A stretch of DNA of 27,260 nucleotides from XYD1-FULL-44-32 sp964355855 (GCA_964355855.1 CAYHFD010000007.1:1-27260); one strand, 5' to 3'. Positions 5,287 to 13,758 are shown, counted from the first letter of the stretch. Translations and numbers: made by a program. Notes: generated by a model not told the origin, from the sequence alone.

Positions 5287-7275
5287 TCAGCCTTGCCATT
5301 TGGCCATCTGCAAAAATTCATCTTCGGATATTATCTTGACACCCAAGCGAACCGCCTCGTCATATTTTGAACCAGGGTCTTGGCCAGCCACCACCAAGTT
5401 GGTTTGGGTCGATACCGAGCCAGCTGGGTGCGCGCCCAATGACCGTGCTAAATTTTTGGCCTCAGCACGAGAGAGTTTCTGTAAACTGCCAGTAAAAACA
5501 ATGGTTTGTCCAGATAATAAACTATTTTTTGTCTTACCTACTTTGAGAATTTGTACTTTAGCCAGCATTTTTTTTAAAAGCTGGCGATTTCCCCTATCAG
5601 TAAACCAAGTGCAAATTGCCTCGGCCACCACCGGCCCAATACCCTCAATTTTTTCTAAAGTCAACACATCAGCCTGACTTATTTTGTCTAAGGTTTGAAA
5701 ATTCTGCGCTAAAAGGTCAGCGGTCTCCTCTCCCACTTGAGGTATCGAGAGTGACGTGATAAACCGGGGCAAGGTTATTTGGCGAGATTTTTCTATGGCT
5801 TGAATTAAATTTTCAGCTGACTTGGCACCTAAACGCGGTAGGTCTAATAAATCACCAACTTTAAGCGTAAAAAAGTCTGGGTAGTCGGCAATTAAATGTT
5901 GGTCTAATAGTAAATCGACCACCTTCGGGCCCAAACCATCAATATCAAAAGCGGTTTTACCCACAAAATGATAAAGTTTGCGCCGGTGTTGCGTAACCGT
6001 ATTTTTATTAATCACCCGCCAAGCCGATTCACCCAGACGACGTTCAATGGGGCCAATGTCGGGAAGTTGATTAGGAAATTTAAAAATTTTTTCCCGCCCC
6101 GTGCGCATTTCTACTAGCACCTGAACAATGTCCGGTATCACATCACCAGCTTTTTGAATAACCACGGTGTCGCCAATTCGCACATCCAGTCTTTTTATTT
6201 CGTCTTCATTATGCAAAGTAGCGCGCGAAACCGTGGACCCGGCCACCAAGACCGGCCGCAAACTAGCCACCGGGGTAATCACCCCCGTCCGACCAACTTG
6301 TAAAACAATGTCTTCCACCACTGTCGTTGCTTGTTCAGCGGCAAATTTAAAAGCAATGCCAAAACGGGGAGACTTGCCGGTATAACCAAGTTTTTGTTGC
6401 AAAGATATTTCATTGACCTTGACGACTACCCCGTCGACTAAATAAGGCAAAGAATCTTTTTTCTTTTCCCATTTTTGCCAAAAGTCGACCACCTCATCAA
6501 TATTTTTACAAAAACTAAAATTAGAGTTGACCTTAAACCCCAAACTAGCCAGTAATTTAAGTTCATCATATTGAGTGGCTGGTGCCAAAAAATTACTTAA
6601 AGCCAAATCGTAAACATAACAACTAAGCTTCCGCTTGGCGACCACCCTAGGGTCAAGCTGTCTAATAGTGCCGGCAGCGACATTACGGGGGTTGGCATAG
6701 GTTGGACGACCAGTCTTAATTTGCTCCTTATTAAGCCGGTCGAATTCCTGGCGACCCAACCAAATTTCGCCCTCGGCCACCAAAGTTACCGGCTGTTCTA
6801 GGGAGAGGGGTACCGCCTCAATCGTTCGCACATTGGCTGTCACATCTTCACCCACTAAACCATTACCCCTAGTCGCCGCGATTACCAATAAACCCTTTTC
6901 GTAGGTTAAAACAATTTTAAAACCATCAATTTTAAGCTCGGCGGTATAAGTTGGAATTGAGCCTGATTGTCGCCTAACTCTAGCATCAAAATCTTTAATA
7001 TCTTCTACGGTAAAAGCATCTCCAAACGACCACTGCCGAGCAATATGTTCGACTTTTTTAAAAGCCGGCAGTGGTTCACCGGCCACCCTTTGCGTTGGTG
7101 AATCTGGGGTAACAAATTCCGGCCATTGTCTTTCCAAATCAACTAGTTCATTTTTAAGAGAATCGAGGGCGGCATCGGATAGTTCAGACCGGTCTAAAAC
7201 ATGATAAAGATAACGATGGTGATTGACCACTTTTTTAAGTTTGTCTATTCTAGCTTTGGCCTCTGCCTTATTCAT
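5287..7275 (-). CDS. ligA: NAD-dependent DNA ligase with degenerate zinc finger
   Basis: Seals nicks in DNA using NAD+. The order is domain Ia (1-70), adenylation domain with KIDG at 115-118 (Lys115 is the nucleotide acceptor), DGVVVKV at 281-287 and Lys310 in AFKF, OB fold (QVGRTGVITPV), the zinc-finger region (about 400-430), HhH repeats and a C-terminal BRCT domain (GQTIVFTGSLQ to the end). The core is intact and the length is normal. All four zinc cysteines are gone: the CPxCG site reads LPDIG (Leu404, Ile407), and the second pair reads WRVINKNTVTQ (Val421, Thr426). Domain Ia has Leu instead of the Tyr of the usual DAEYD motif, and the LSLDN loop reads WSFGD. It is first in the operon with gatC and gatA. 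Confidence 0.95.
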   Translation of the reverse strand: MNKAEAKARIDKLKKVVNHHRYLYHVLDRSELSDAALDSLKNELVDLERQWPEFVTPDSPTQRVAGEPLPAFKKVEHIARQWSFGDAFTVEDIKDFDARVRRQSGSIPTYTAELKIDGFKIVLTYEKGLLVIAATRGNGLVGEDVTANVRTIEAVPLSLEQPVTLVAEGEIWLGRQEFDRLNKEQIKTGRPTYANPRNVAAGTIRQLDPRVVAKRKLSCYVYDLALSNFLAPATQYDELKLLASLGFKVNSNFSFCKNIDEVVDFWQKWEKKKDSLPYLVDGVVVKVNEISLQQKLGYTGKSPRFGIAFKFAAEQATTVVEDIVLQVGRTGVITPVASLRPVLVAGSTVSRATLHNEDEIKRLDVRIGDTVVIQKAGDVIPDIVQVLVEMRTGREKIFKFPNQLPDIGPIERRLGESAWRVINKNTVTQHRRKLYHFVGKTAFDIDGLGPKVVDLLLDQHLIADYPDFFTLKVGDLLDLPRLGAKSAENLIQAIEKSRQITLPRFITSLSIPQVGEETADLLAQNFQTLDKISQADVLTLEKIEGIGPVVAEAICTWFTDRGNRQLLKKMLAKVQILKVGKTKNSLLSGQTIVFTGSLQKLSRAEAKNLARSLGAHPAGSVSTQTNLVVAGQDPGSKYDEAVRLGVKIISEDEFLQMAKWQG

Positions 7276-7317
7276 ATTAGGCCATTATGCCACAAATACC
7301 CTGAGGTTTTTAACCTA

Positions 7318-7821
7318 TTAATTATCCGTTGTATCGGATCTAAAGATTACCTTTTCCACCTGGCGTGGATGGTCGGCACAATAGTTCAAACCGGTTGATT
7401 CGATTGTGTATGAGCTATTTGCATTGTTGTGTATCCAAATAGTTGTTCTAGCACAAGAAGGACTATCCTCACTGTCAACAAGCTGAACATTAAAGGTAAA
7501 TTTTTTAAATTCACCATCATCTCCCTCAATAATGTCCCCTTGCTCACAAGTTAAGAGTCCTAGCTCGCCAGCTAGATATTCTGGTTCGCCATCAAATCCT
7601 TCATTAAAAACGCCAAAGGCTCCATGAGTATAACCCTGACGAGCACATTCATCGCCACTATCGGCTGCATAATAGGCAAATTGAGATTCACGCCCAAATG
7701 ACGACAACATTAGTTGTTTAACAATAATATTGGCCAACAAAATACCACCAATAGATACCACCCCCGCCACTAAGACCGCGTATAGTATGACAAAACCTTT
7801 TTTTCTAGATATTTTAGCCAT
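7318..7821 (-). CDS. PilX-like minor pilin protein, 167 aa
   Basis: A short basic leader (MAKISRKK) precedes GFVILYAVLVAGVVSIGGILLA, a hydrophobic helix like that of PilX-type minor pilins, where the usual Glu5 of GFTLIE is replaced (GFVIL). Next comes AYYAADSGDECA, a motif I associate with this family in Parcubacteria. The C-terminal part is acidic, with several cysteines that could form disulfides outside the cell. It is the last gene of the minor-pilin group, two bases after the PilV-like gene. It is likely to sit in or prime the pilus; the exact role is inferred from family and position. Confidence 0.75.
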   Translation of the reverse strand: MAKISRKKGFVILYAVLVAGVVSIGGILLANIIVKQLMLSSFGRESQFAYYAADSGDECARQGYTHGAFGVFNEGFDGEPEYLAGELGLLTCEQGDIIEGDDGEFKKFTFNVQLVDSEDSPSCARTTIWIHNNANSSYTIESTGLNYCADHPRQVEKVIFRSDTTDN

Positions 7822-7823
7822 AT

Positions 7824-8363
7824 TTATTTAGTAGGAGCTAAGGGGGCTTGATTCAAGATGATTGTTGATATATCAAAAGACACTTCACGCTCTTTGTTTT
7901 TCCAGCGAACATCAGCCGTAACCCTAACCCGACCAGAACCGCCCTCGATATTTTCTATCCTAATTTGGCGAGAAAACAAAGATGGCACACCAGCATTATG
8001 GGTATATAAATCACCGGAAATATTTAGTCTACAAGTGCCAGTATCAAAATAGCATTGGTCAAAATCGTCTTCATCCGGCGATACCTTACAACCATCACGA
8101 CAATTATCTAAATCTTGAAGCCAATCAATAGACGATCCTTCAATTATTTCTTTAAGATTTAAATTTCTTTTATTTATAATTATTTCTAAACCCTCTTGCG
8201 CCAAGAAATAGGCCGTAACCTGATTTTTAGCAAAATTACCATCATTGATTGCTCGGGCCAAAAGTCCTAGGGGCCCAATCACCGCAAACACTAAAATAAC
8301 TATGGCCACAAAAGTCTCAATAAGAGTAAAGCCCGCTTGCTGTTTTTGATTTGGCTTCTTCAT
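7824..8363 (-). CDS. PilV-like minor prepilin, 179 aa
   Basis: A type IV prepilin: a 12-residue leader (MKKPNQKQQAG) is cut by prepilin peptidase after Gly, leaving FTLIETFVAIVILVFAVIGP, with the conserved Glu5 and a long hydrophobic helix. FTLIETFVAI is the PilV-like variant. The globular part contains LDNCRDGC and QCYFDTGTC cysteines and predicted beta strands. It lies two bases from its neighbours on both sides, so translation is probably coupled. The likely role is initiation or tip assembly of the pilus. Confidence 0.85.
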   Translation of the reverse strand: MKKPNQKQQAGFTLIETFVAIVILVFAVIGPLGLLARAINDGNFAKNQVTAYFLAQEGLEIIINKRNLNLKEIIEGSSIDWLQDLDNCRDGCKVSPDEDDFDQCYFDTGTCRLNISGDLYTHNAGVPSLFSRQIRIENIEGGSGRVRVTADVRWKNKEREVSFDISTIILNQAPLAPTK

Positions 8364-8365
8364 AT

Positions 8366-8953
8366 TTAATCAATCTGGGTATTACGTTGAGACAAACTGG
8401 TTTGTAACAAGAAATCCGACTGTAGACCTTCTTTATTTTTAGCAGTTCCTTTTATAACAACCGTCACCAGATAAGGTTTCGTAGCGGTCGGATGAAAAGA
8501 TAGACTGTCTACATGAATCTCATCAGGCGAAGTTAAAGCAATGTCCGAGTCATCTTTTTGCCTATGTTGATATAAAACACCTTGATCTTCATCAATATAA
8601 TAGCTTATCGTATCATAATATTGGTATTGACCCGAACCATTAATTATATACTCATCAAATTTAATACAAGTTGTTGGATCACCACCACAACTAGTAAATC
8701 GATAATCTCTCCCTTCACGGATTTGCAAAGTCATAGTATCCATCGCCAAATTAAGGTTATCGACAATGGCCCGGTTGCTTTGCACTTTGCGATAAATATT
8801 AGCCAGCACAATAAATGACCCGCTGGTCATAAGAGTTACCATAGCAAAAATTGCCACCGACACCATCAGTTCAATAAGGGTGAAGCCTTGCTGCTTTCTT
8901 TTTTTATTTCTAATTAAAAGCATTTTATTTCTATTCAACATTATATACTCCAA
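8366..8953 (-). CDS. PilW-like minor prepilin, 195 aa
   Basis: The leader ends KKRKQQG, followed by FTLIELMVSVAIFAMVTLMT, a classic prepilin helix with Glu5. The distal part is rich in strands (IINGSGQYQYYDTISYYIDEDQGVLYQH) and resembles PilW/GspJ-type minor pilins. The longest start overlaps the upstream prepilin gene by 23 bases; Met5 (8941) or Met11 (8923) would give leaders of more usual length (19 or 13 residues). It is part of a tight minor-pilin operon. Confidence 0.82.
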   Translation of the reverse strand: MEYIMLNRNKMLLIRNKKRKQQGFTLIELMVSVAIFAMVTLMTSGSFIVLANIYRKVQSNRAIVDNLNLAMDTMTLQIREGRDYRFTSCGGDPTTCIKFDEYIINGSGQYQYYDTISYYIDEDQGVLYQHRQKDDSDIALTSPDEIHVDSLSFHPTATKPYLVTVVIKGTAKNKEGLQSDFLLQTSLSQRNTQID

Positions 8954-9671
8954 TTTGACCGTTAGCCCGAACCCGAATACCCTTTAAATTGCCGGAACGA
9001 ACTGCTTGTATAACAATACCCAATTCCTGAATATCACAAACTGGTGCGCCACTCCGAGTTAAACAAATCTTGGCTTCTAAGCGCGGCCGAGTATAAACTA
9101 GGTCTAAAGTGGCATTGTTTTCAATTGGACCACCCTCGGATAAAGCCAAACGCACCACCTCGATACCCCGCAAATTAAAAGTATCGCTTTCTATTCGAAC
9201 ATCTCCTTCTTCGGGGTCAAAGACTGGCTCTCCGCGATTTTCAAAAATAAAAAATTGGCCGCGATTACTCAAATCAAAATGCACACCATAGCTAGGTATT
9301 TCATTATTAATAAAATTTCCCACTCGGCCACCCGAAGCGTAAACTTGGGCCCCCCTGATATTTATAGCGACTTCTTGGGCTAAAAGGTCAAGATTGGACC
9401 GGTCGCGAAACTGGGGAATATAGGCAATAACAATAGCGGTAATACCTAGCACAATAGCCATAACCACCATCATTTCCAACATAGTAAACCCGGTACTATA
9501 AGATGGTGTCGTGATTTTACGCCGACTCGGTAATGTGAAAAAACTCAAATAATCACGAAACTCTTTATATTTAGACTGAGAACCAACAAAATCACTTGGC
9601 GTAACGTCATCTTTTAGTAACCGGGTAAATCCATTTATCAGAGACTGTTTAGCTGACAAGTGGCGTCGCAT
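8931..9671 (-). CDS. GspH/FimT-like minor prepilin with long N-terminal extension
   Basis: The prepilin motif GFTMLEMMVVMAIVLGITAI lies about 61 residues into the frame, far beyond a normal leader. Beyond it, the NLDLLAQEVAINIRGAQVYA segment and beta-rich C-terminus are of the GspH/FimT type, as in pseudopilins that cap fibres. The ATG at 9671 overlaps pilD by 23 bases. No internal ATG precedes the motif; a TTG within DYLSFFTLP would give a leader of about 20 residues. Either the long leader is real or the true start is TTG. The next gene overlaps its end, so translation is coupled at both ends. Confidence 0.78.
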   Translation of the reverse strand: MRRHLSAKQSLINGFTRLLKDDVTPSDFVGSQSKYKEFRDYLSFFTLPSRRKITTPSYSTGFTMLEMMVVMAIVLGITAIVIAYIPQFRDRSNLDLLAQEVAINIRGAQVYASGGRVGNFINNEIPSYGVHFDLSNRGQFFIFENRGEPVFDPEEGDVRIESDTFNLRGIEVVRLALSEGGPIENNATLDLVYTRPRLEAKICLTRSGAPVCDIQELGIVIQAVRSGNLKGIRVRANGQIGVYNVE

Positions 9672-10470
9672 GAATAGTGAGAATAAAACTAATAATGGCT
9701 CCGAAAACTAAAAACGGCGCAAACGGTATTTCACTTTTTAGCGAATAGGCTCGTAAAAAACGAGGGGCATTTTTCCATTTAGAGAGCAGAATCAGAGAGA
9801 CTCCAATAATGGCCCCGACCACAAAAGCAATTAAAAGCGCCACTAGGGCCGGCTTCCACCCCATCCACAACCCAATCCCAAACACCAACTTGGCATCACC
9901 AAAGCCCATTAGTCGGCCATGAGAAAAATGCCACAGCGCCCAAAACAAAGCAAAAACTATGGCCCCTGAAAAAAGGCCGTGGACCAGCCAAATTATTTGG
10001 GTCAGGCCAATTTCCGCGTGAACAATGAACCCTGTCAAACCAGCCATAATCATAAAACCATAAACCAGTTCATCGGGAATTATTTTGTGGCGCAAGTCGT
10101 AAACCGCAATCACCAGCAACAAACTAGCAATGGCCGAATTCCAGATAAAAAAACGAGCGGACGCAAATGGATAGTCGCCACCAAAAATATTTATCGCCAC
10201 ATTGGCAATAAAAACAAATATAACTGCGGTTAGTATTTCGACGGCAATATATTGCCAAGATATTTTACTATTACAACCCCGACAGCGACCCTTTTGACGC
10301 AAAAAACTAAAAACTGGTATTAATTCTAGCCAAGTCAATTGTTTGGCACACGACAAACAGAGCGAGCGTCCTTTTAGACTTTTGCCGGTGTTGTAGCGCA
10401 AAATGGCCACATTAAGAAAACTACCAACGATTAAACCTAGAAGCAGAGCTAGAATGTAATAAAAAATCAT
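9649..10470 (-). CDS. pilD: prepilin peptidase
   Basis: A membrane aspartic protease that cuts the Gly-Phe bond of prepilins and N-methylates the new N-terminus. The N-terminal domain has two CxxC pairs (Cys38/41 and Cys63/66), a zinc site linked to the methyltransferase part. The catalytic aspartates are Asp125 in VYDLRHKIIPD and Asp192 in the GFGD (GxGD) motif. There are about seven to eight membrane helices and the length of 273 aa is normal. It lies between the secreted GYAW-repeat gene and the minor pilins, and is likely to process all seven prepilin-like proteins of this locus. Confidence 0.93.
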   Translation of the reverse strand: MIFYYILALLLGLIVGSFLNVAILRYNTGKSLKGRSLCLSCAKQLTWLELIPVFSFLRQKGRCRGCNSKISWQYIAVEILTAVIFVFIANVAINIFGGDYPFASARFFIWNSAIASLLLVIAVYDLRHKIIPDELVYGFMIMAGLTGFIVHAEIGLTQIIWLVHGLFSGAIVFALFWALWHFSHGRLMGFGDAKLVFGIGLWMGWKPALVALLIAFVVGAIIGVSLILLSKWKNAPRFLRAYSLKSEIPFAPFLVFGAIISFILTIHATPLVS

Positions 10471-10495
10471 GCGCTTTAGTTTTTAACCAACAAGC

Positions 10496-12064
10496 CTACT
10501 GACCCCCACCAGAATTAATAAAGACAAACCTGCCATCGTGTTGGTCACTTATTGCCCCCAGAGTAGCTAATACTCGAACTGAAGCGGCCAAACCACCCGG
10601 CAATTGATTGGCTTTTTTAAGAACCCTCAGGTAGAAAGTCCCCGACTGGCTTGGTTGGCTACCCAATGATGTGCACGAACCAGAACCAGTTCCAGCGGCA
10701 CTGTTGCAAGCGACAAAATCAAACTGGTCGTGCTCAGTTGGAAAGAATGCTGAATAATCGGCGGCTATACCTGGGTCTTTGTGCACAATTTGAATAGGAT
10801 TTGAATAAACCACCGCCGACTGACAACCTGGCACAACATCACAATTGATAGTCATTACACACACCCCGTTTACCTTGGTACAGGTACCAAATTCGAATAT
10901 ATCATCAATTGGCTCAATATCTGAAGTAAAGGTAATGGTTACTGTCTTGTTGGTTGTCATGTTATCAATATTACAGGTGGGCGATGTTCCACTACAATCT
11001 CCACTCCAGGCAAAAGATATGGCCGAGTTTCCTTTGGTAGCCAACAAACTTATATCTGTATTGTTGCTAAACACACGACTACAAGTTTGTGGCGTAACAG
11101 GTGAATCAGTATTAGAACAAGGAAGTGAACCGGTTACCTCACCATCACCATTTACAATAACAGTTAGATTGTCATCATCACCACATTCTGGTGGTGGATT
11201 TGGTCCATCACAATCATCGCCTCCACAATCTTCAGTCTCCGGATCGCAAGAATCAGGAGCAAAATCGGCGGTCACGCTCCGGTCGGCGGTCATTGCCAAT
11301 GTACAGGTCTGCTGGGTTCCGGTACAAACACCACTCCAACCTTCAAAATTATTTCCAGTAGCTGCGGTGGCTGTAAGGATTACTTCAGTACTATTTCTTT
11401 TATCATAAGTTTTGCTACAATCAGATCCTCCATTACCACAAGTTATGTTGTCATTTTGGTCGGTCACCTGGCCGTTTCCACTAACTGTTACTTGAAGTTC
11501 AGCGTCATAATTGGGGGGGATGATTACACATTCCAGACATTCCGCGTGCGAAAGATCAACCCAGCCCACCACTTCATCGCCCCAAGCGTAGCCAGAAAAC
11601 TTTTTAGTTGATGGAATAAACACCGGACCATAACTGCCACCAGTATTGGTGGTACCACTTAAACTAATCCAACCATCCCAACCGCCACCAAAGTTACGGG
11701 CCCGAACCCAACCTTTTAGCTGATTGCCATCCATTTTTGCTGGACCAGAAAAAGTATTACCACCGGCGGGATTAGGATATGGACCGGCATGGTCAAATTG
11801 GATCCAACCAATATTAGAGCTCCAAGCATAGCCCGACAAATTGCCATTGGCCTCGCGGGTTACTTGGTAGTCGGAAATAGTGCAGGCTGAATCCTGATTT
11901 TGACAACTTAAACTAATCCAACCGATATTAGAACTCCAAGCATAGCCGGTTAAATCGGCCACGGCGGTTTGGGCACTAGCTTCTTGATTATTGGTGGGCA
12001 AAACCGAAGCCACGGCGACTAGAACAGACAAAGCGGCAACAAACAATAATATTTTTTTAGCCAT
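10496..12064 (-). CDS. secreted GYAW-repeat protein with InlB-like repeats, 522 aa
   Basis: A signal peptide (MAKKILLFVAALSVLVAVAS, probable cut near ASAQ) is followed by three GYAW..GWI/GWV repeats (about residues 40, 78 and 158) and a fourth related GWV..GWISLSG unit near 118. Then come two repeats of the bacterial B-repeat type (about 190-270 and 300-380), each with G-x-V, paired cysteines, FEGWSGVC/FAWSGDCSG and a final VTADF/VTITF. A low-complexity acidic, Pro- and Cys-rich linker separates them. A C-terminal beta domain follows. No anchor or sortase motif is visible. The position between major pilin and pilD suggests a surface or pilus-associated adhesin. GYAW-repeat proteins are common in CPR genomes in my memory; the role is inferred. 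Confidence 0.75.
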   Translation of the reverse strand: MAKKILLFVAALSVLVAVASVLPTNNQEASAQTAVADLTGYAWSSNIGWISLSCQNQDSACTISDYQVTREANGNLSGYAWSSNIGWIQFDHAGPYPNPAGGNTFSGPAKMDGNQLKGWVRARNFGGGWDGWISLSGTTNTGGSYGPVFIPSTKKFSGYAWGDEVVGWVDLSHAECLECVIIPPNYDAELQVTVSGNGQVTDQNDNITCGNGGSDCSKTYDKRNSTEVILTATAATGNNFEGWSGVCTGTQQTCTLAMTADRSVTADFAPDSCDPETEDCGGDDCDGPNPPPECGDDDNLTVIVNGDGEVTGSLPCSNTDSPVTPQTCSRVFSNNTDISLLATKGNSAISFAWSGDCSGTSPTCNIDNMTTNKTVTITFTSDIEPIDDIFEFGTCTKVNGVCVMTINCDVVPGCQSAVVYSNPIQIVHKDPGIAADYSAFFPTEHDQFDFVACNSAAGTGSGSCTSLGSQPSQSGTFYLRVLKKANQLPGGLAASVRVLATLGAISDQHDGRFVFINSGGGQ

Positions 12065-12142
12065 AGAAAATAGTTACTTTTCATTCATCATAGCATTTAA
12101 CAGCCAAAAACCCAGCCAAACCTTATCCACATTATGTCTATA

Positions 12143-12181
12143 AACCAAATCCCCGCCGGCTACGCCGGCGGGGATTTGGTT
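12143..12181 (-). terminator. terminator after pilin 12190-12726
   Basis: A perfect 18-bp GC-rich stem (12143-12160 / 12164-12181) with a 3-nt loop, nine bases past the pilin stop codon. A short TTTA tract follows on the minus strand. It separates the pilin from the GYAW-repeat gene, probably leaving much of the transcript as a pilin-only message. Confidence 0.75.
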
Positions 12182-12189
12182 ACTAAATT

Positions 12190-12726
12190 TTATTGATGAC
12201 ACTCAATCTTGCTGGCTTCATTTGTTGGCTTATACCAAGAATTATTTCCACCATTAATAGTTCTTCCATTCATTTTTCCTGAATATCCACTAGAGTCAAC
12301 ACACCACCAATTCTTTAGTTCTTCAGTAGTGGTGTCACTAGGTAAAACGGCTGCTACAAGCCATGAAGTGGTATTTGGTATAGGTGCACCACCTCCTACA
12401 CCTCTTGGACGAGTCCCACATTTCACCACATTACCTTTAGCATTAGCTTGGATACTGTTTATATAAGAAGCCATGGTTGGGTCTTGAAACATTCCACTTG
12501 TACACAGGCCTGATACGGTCGGCCCATAGGCATTATCATGATCCAAAGCGTAAAGCTCTGCCGCTGATCGCAACTGCCCCATCTCCGACTGAATTCTCGC
12601 ATCTTTTGCCTTTGTCCTTGCCCCACCCAAAGACACCAGCACTATCCCTGCCAAAATACCAATAATGGCGATAACGACTAGAAGTTCGATGAGGGTAAAA
12701 CCACGATGTCTGTTTGCTTTTAACAT
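12190..12726 (-). CDS. major pilin paralog 1, 178 aa
   Basis: The leader MLKANRHRG precedes FTLIELLVVIAIIGILAGIV, the canonical type IV pilin helix with Glu5, then LVSLGGARTKAKDARIQSEMGQL. The globular domain ends with WWCVDSSGYSGKMNG, a motif shared with the next paralog (WCVDSSGFSG) and with the third in shorter form (YYCVDAKGAG). At 178 aa it is the longest of the three. Strong terminator downstream and a -10 box upstream suggest independent transcription. Probably a pilus-fibre subunit or an alternative one. Confidence 0.88.
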   Translation of the reverse strand: MLKANRHRGFTLIELLVVIAIIGILAGIVLVSLGGARTKAKDARIQSEMGQLRSAAELYALDHDNAYGPTVSGLCTSGMFQDPTMASYINSIQANAKGNVVKCGTRPRGVGGGAPIPNTTSWLVAAVLPSDTTTEELKNWWCVDSSGYSGKMNGRTINGGNNSWYKPTNEASKIECHQ

Positions 12727-12742
12727 AATTATTATTTTTTAT

Positions 12743-12748
12743 ATTATA
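12743..12748 (-). promoter_or_regulatory. -10 box for pilin 12190-12726
   Basis: Perfect TATAAT on the minus strand, 16 bases before the ATG, giving a predicted leader of about 10 nt. The -35 region (CTAGTG) is poor and lies over the end of the upstream pilin gene. Confidence 0.4.
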
Positions 12749-12760
12749 CGAATAAAAAGA

Positions 12761-13180
12761 CTAATCACTAGGATTACGATCACCACAAGGAGTACCCTCA
12801 GAAGCGGGGTTAGCAGAGATTGGATCACCAGAAAAACCACTACTATCTACACACCAAAATTTAGTTGGATCACTTGGTAAAGGTACAGCATAACTATATC
12901 TCTGATCACCCTCAATGCATCCAACGCCGCCCGCTTCAACATCAGCTAAAGCTGCCCTATAAGGAGCAGTTTCAGTGGCCTCACAAACAGCAAGATAGTT
13001 GTTATCATTAGAATAAACTAACTCGGCTGCCACTCTAAAACCAGATAAATTAGATTGCACTTGGGCATCCTTCGCCTTCTCTCTGGCCCCACTAAGAGAG
13101 GTCAACACAATTCCCGCCAAAATACCAATAATGGCGATGACGACGAGAAGTTCAATGAGGGTGAAACCTTTATTTTTCAT
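12761..13180 (-). CDS. major pilin paralog 2, 139 aa
   Basis: A prepilin with the four-residue leader MKNKG and the helix FTLIELLVVIAIIGILAGIV. Residues 1-39 are identical to paralog 3, while many codons differ. The globular domain is distinct, with cysteines in AVCEATE and GVGCIEG and the C-terminal WCVDSSGFSG pair. It is transcribed away from a 62-bp perfect palindrome that separates it from paralog 3. Likely a fibre subunit; which of the three is the main pilin cannot be told from sequence. Confidence 0.88.
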   Translation of the reverse strand: MKNKGFTLIELLVVIAIIGILAGIVLTSLSGAREKAKDAQVQSNLSGFRVAAELVYSNDNNYLAVCEATETAPYRAALADVEAGGVGCIEGDQRYSYAVPLPSDPTKFWCVDSSGFSGDPISANPASEGTPCGDRNPSD

Positions 13181-13237
13181 ATCTTAAATATTATCAATAA
13201 ATCTTTTTAATATAATAGCATTTACATAAAAATCTGG

Positions 13238-13299
13238 TTATCTATTTATCCACCCAAAAACCCGCCAGCTGGCGGGTTTTTGGGTGGATAAATAGATAA
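13238..13299 (-). terminator. 62-bp perfect palindrome, terminator after pilin 13303-13704
   Basis: Two 31-base arms (13238-13268 / 13269-13299) match without mismatch and without a spacer. In RNA the centre CAGCTG would open into a small loop over a long stem with a GC core and A/T-rich base. The arms contain A5/T5 blocks that give a U-run. It lies three bases past the TAA of pilin paralog 3. Confidence 0.75.
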
Positions 13300-13302
13300 A
13301 AT

Positions 13303-13704
13303 TTAGACTGGACAAGAAGTTCCAGATGTAGGCAATGTTCCTGTTGGGTATTCTTTTCCTGCGCCTTTAGCATCAACACAATAATACCCCGCCTTCAACT
13401 TGGCAGCGATTATATAATCTTGCCCGGAAACATTGCAGAAAAATGTGCCAGTTTTGTCAGCAAGATATGGTGTTATTAAAGCATTGCCACAACCACCATC
13501 ATAAGTATTGCTAGTAGTTCCAGCTGGTTGACTAGAATAAACCAACTCCATAGCTGTACGAGCCCCACTTAAATCGGCCTTGACTTTAGCATCCTTCGCC
13601 TTTTCTCTTGCCCCACTTAGTGAGGTCAACACTATTCCTGCCAAAATACCAATGATTGCAATAACCACCAACAACTCAATTAATGTAAAACCTTTATTTT
13701 TCAT
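13303..13704 (-). CDS. major pilin paralog 3, 133 aa
   Basis: The shortest of the three pilins. The leader MKNKG and residues through KAKDA are the same as in paralog 2. The mature part holds YDGGCGNALITPYL and a YYCVDAKGAG turn, then ends in a cysteine (SGTSCPV), so a C-terminal disulfide loop is likely. It is the first pilin after pilC and the coiled-coil gene, with a very AT-rich upstream region. This size and position would suit a major subunit, but that is a guess. Confidence 0.88.
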   Translation of the reverse strand: MKNKGFTLIELLVVIAIIGILAGIVLTSLSGAREKAKDAKVKADLSGARTAMELVYSSQPAGTTSNTYDGGCGNALITPYLADKTGTFFCNVSGQDYIIAAKLKAGYYCVDAKGAGKEYPTGTLPTSGTSCPV

Positions 13705-13758
13705 ATTATTTAATTAACTTTTTAACTGACTAATTTGTAATTATTTAAACTAAAACCA

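Noticed and set aside
10845..11408. 187-codon plus-strand frame opposite the GYAW-repeat gene
   Set aside because: It is a mirror of the secreted protein, which has a signal peptide and clear repeats; the opposite frame is low-complexity Val/Ser/Pro.
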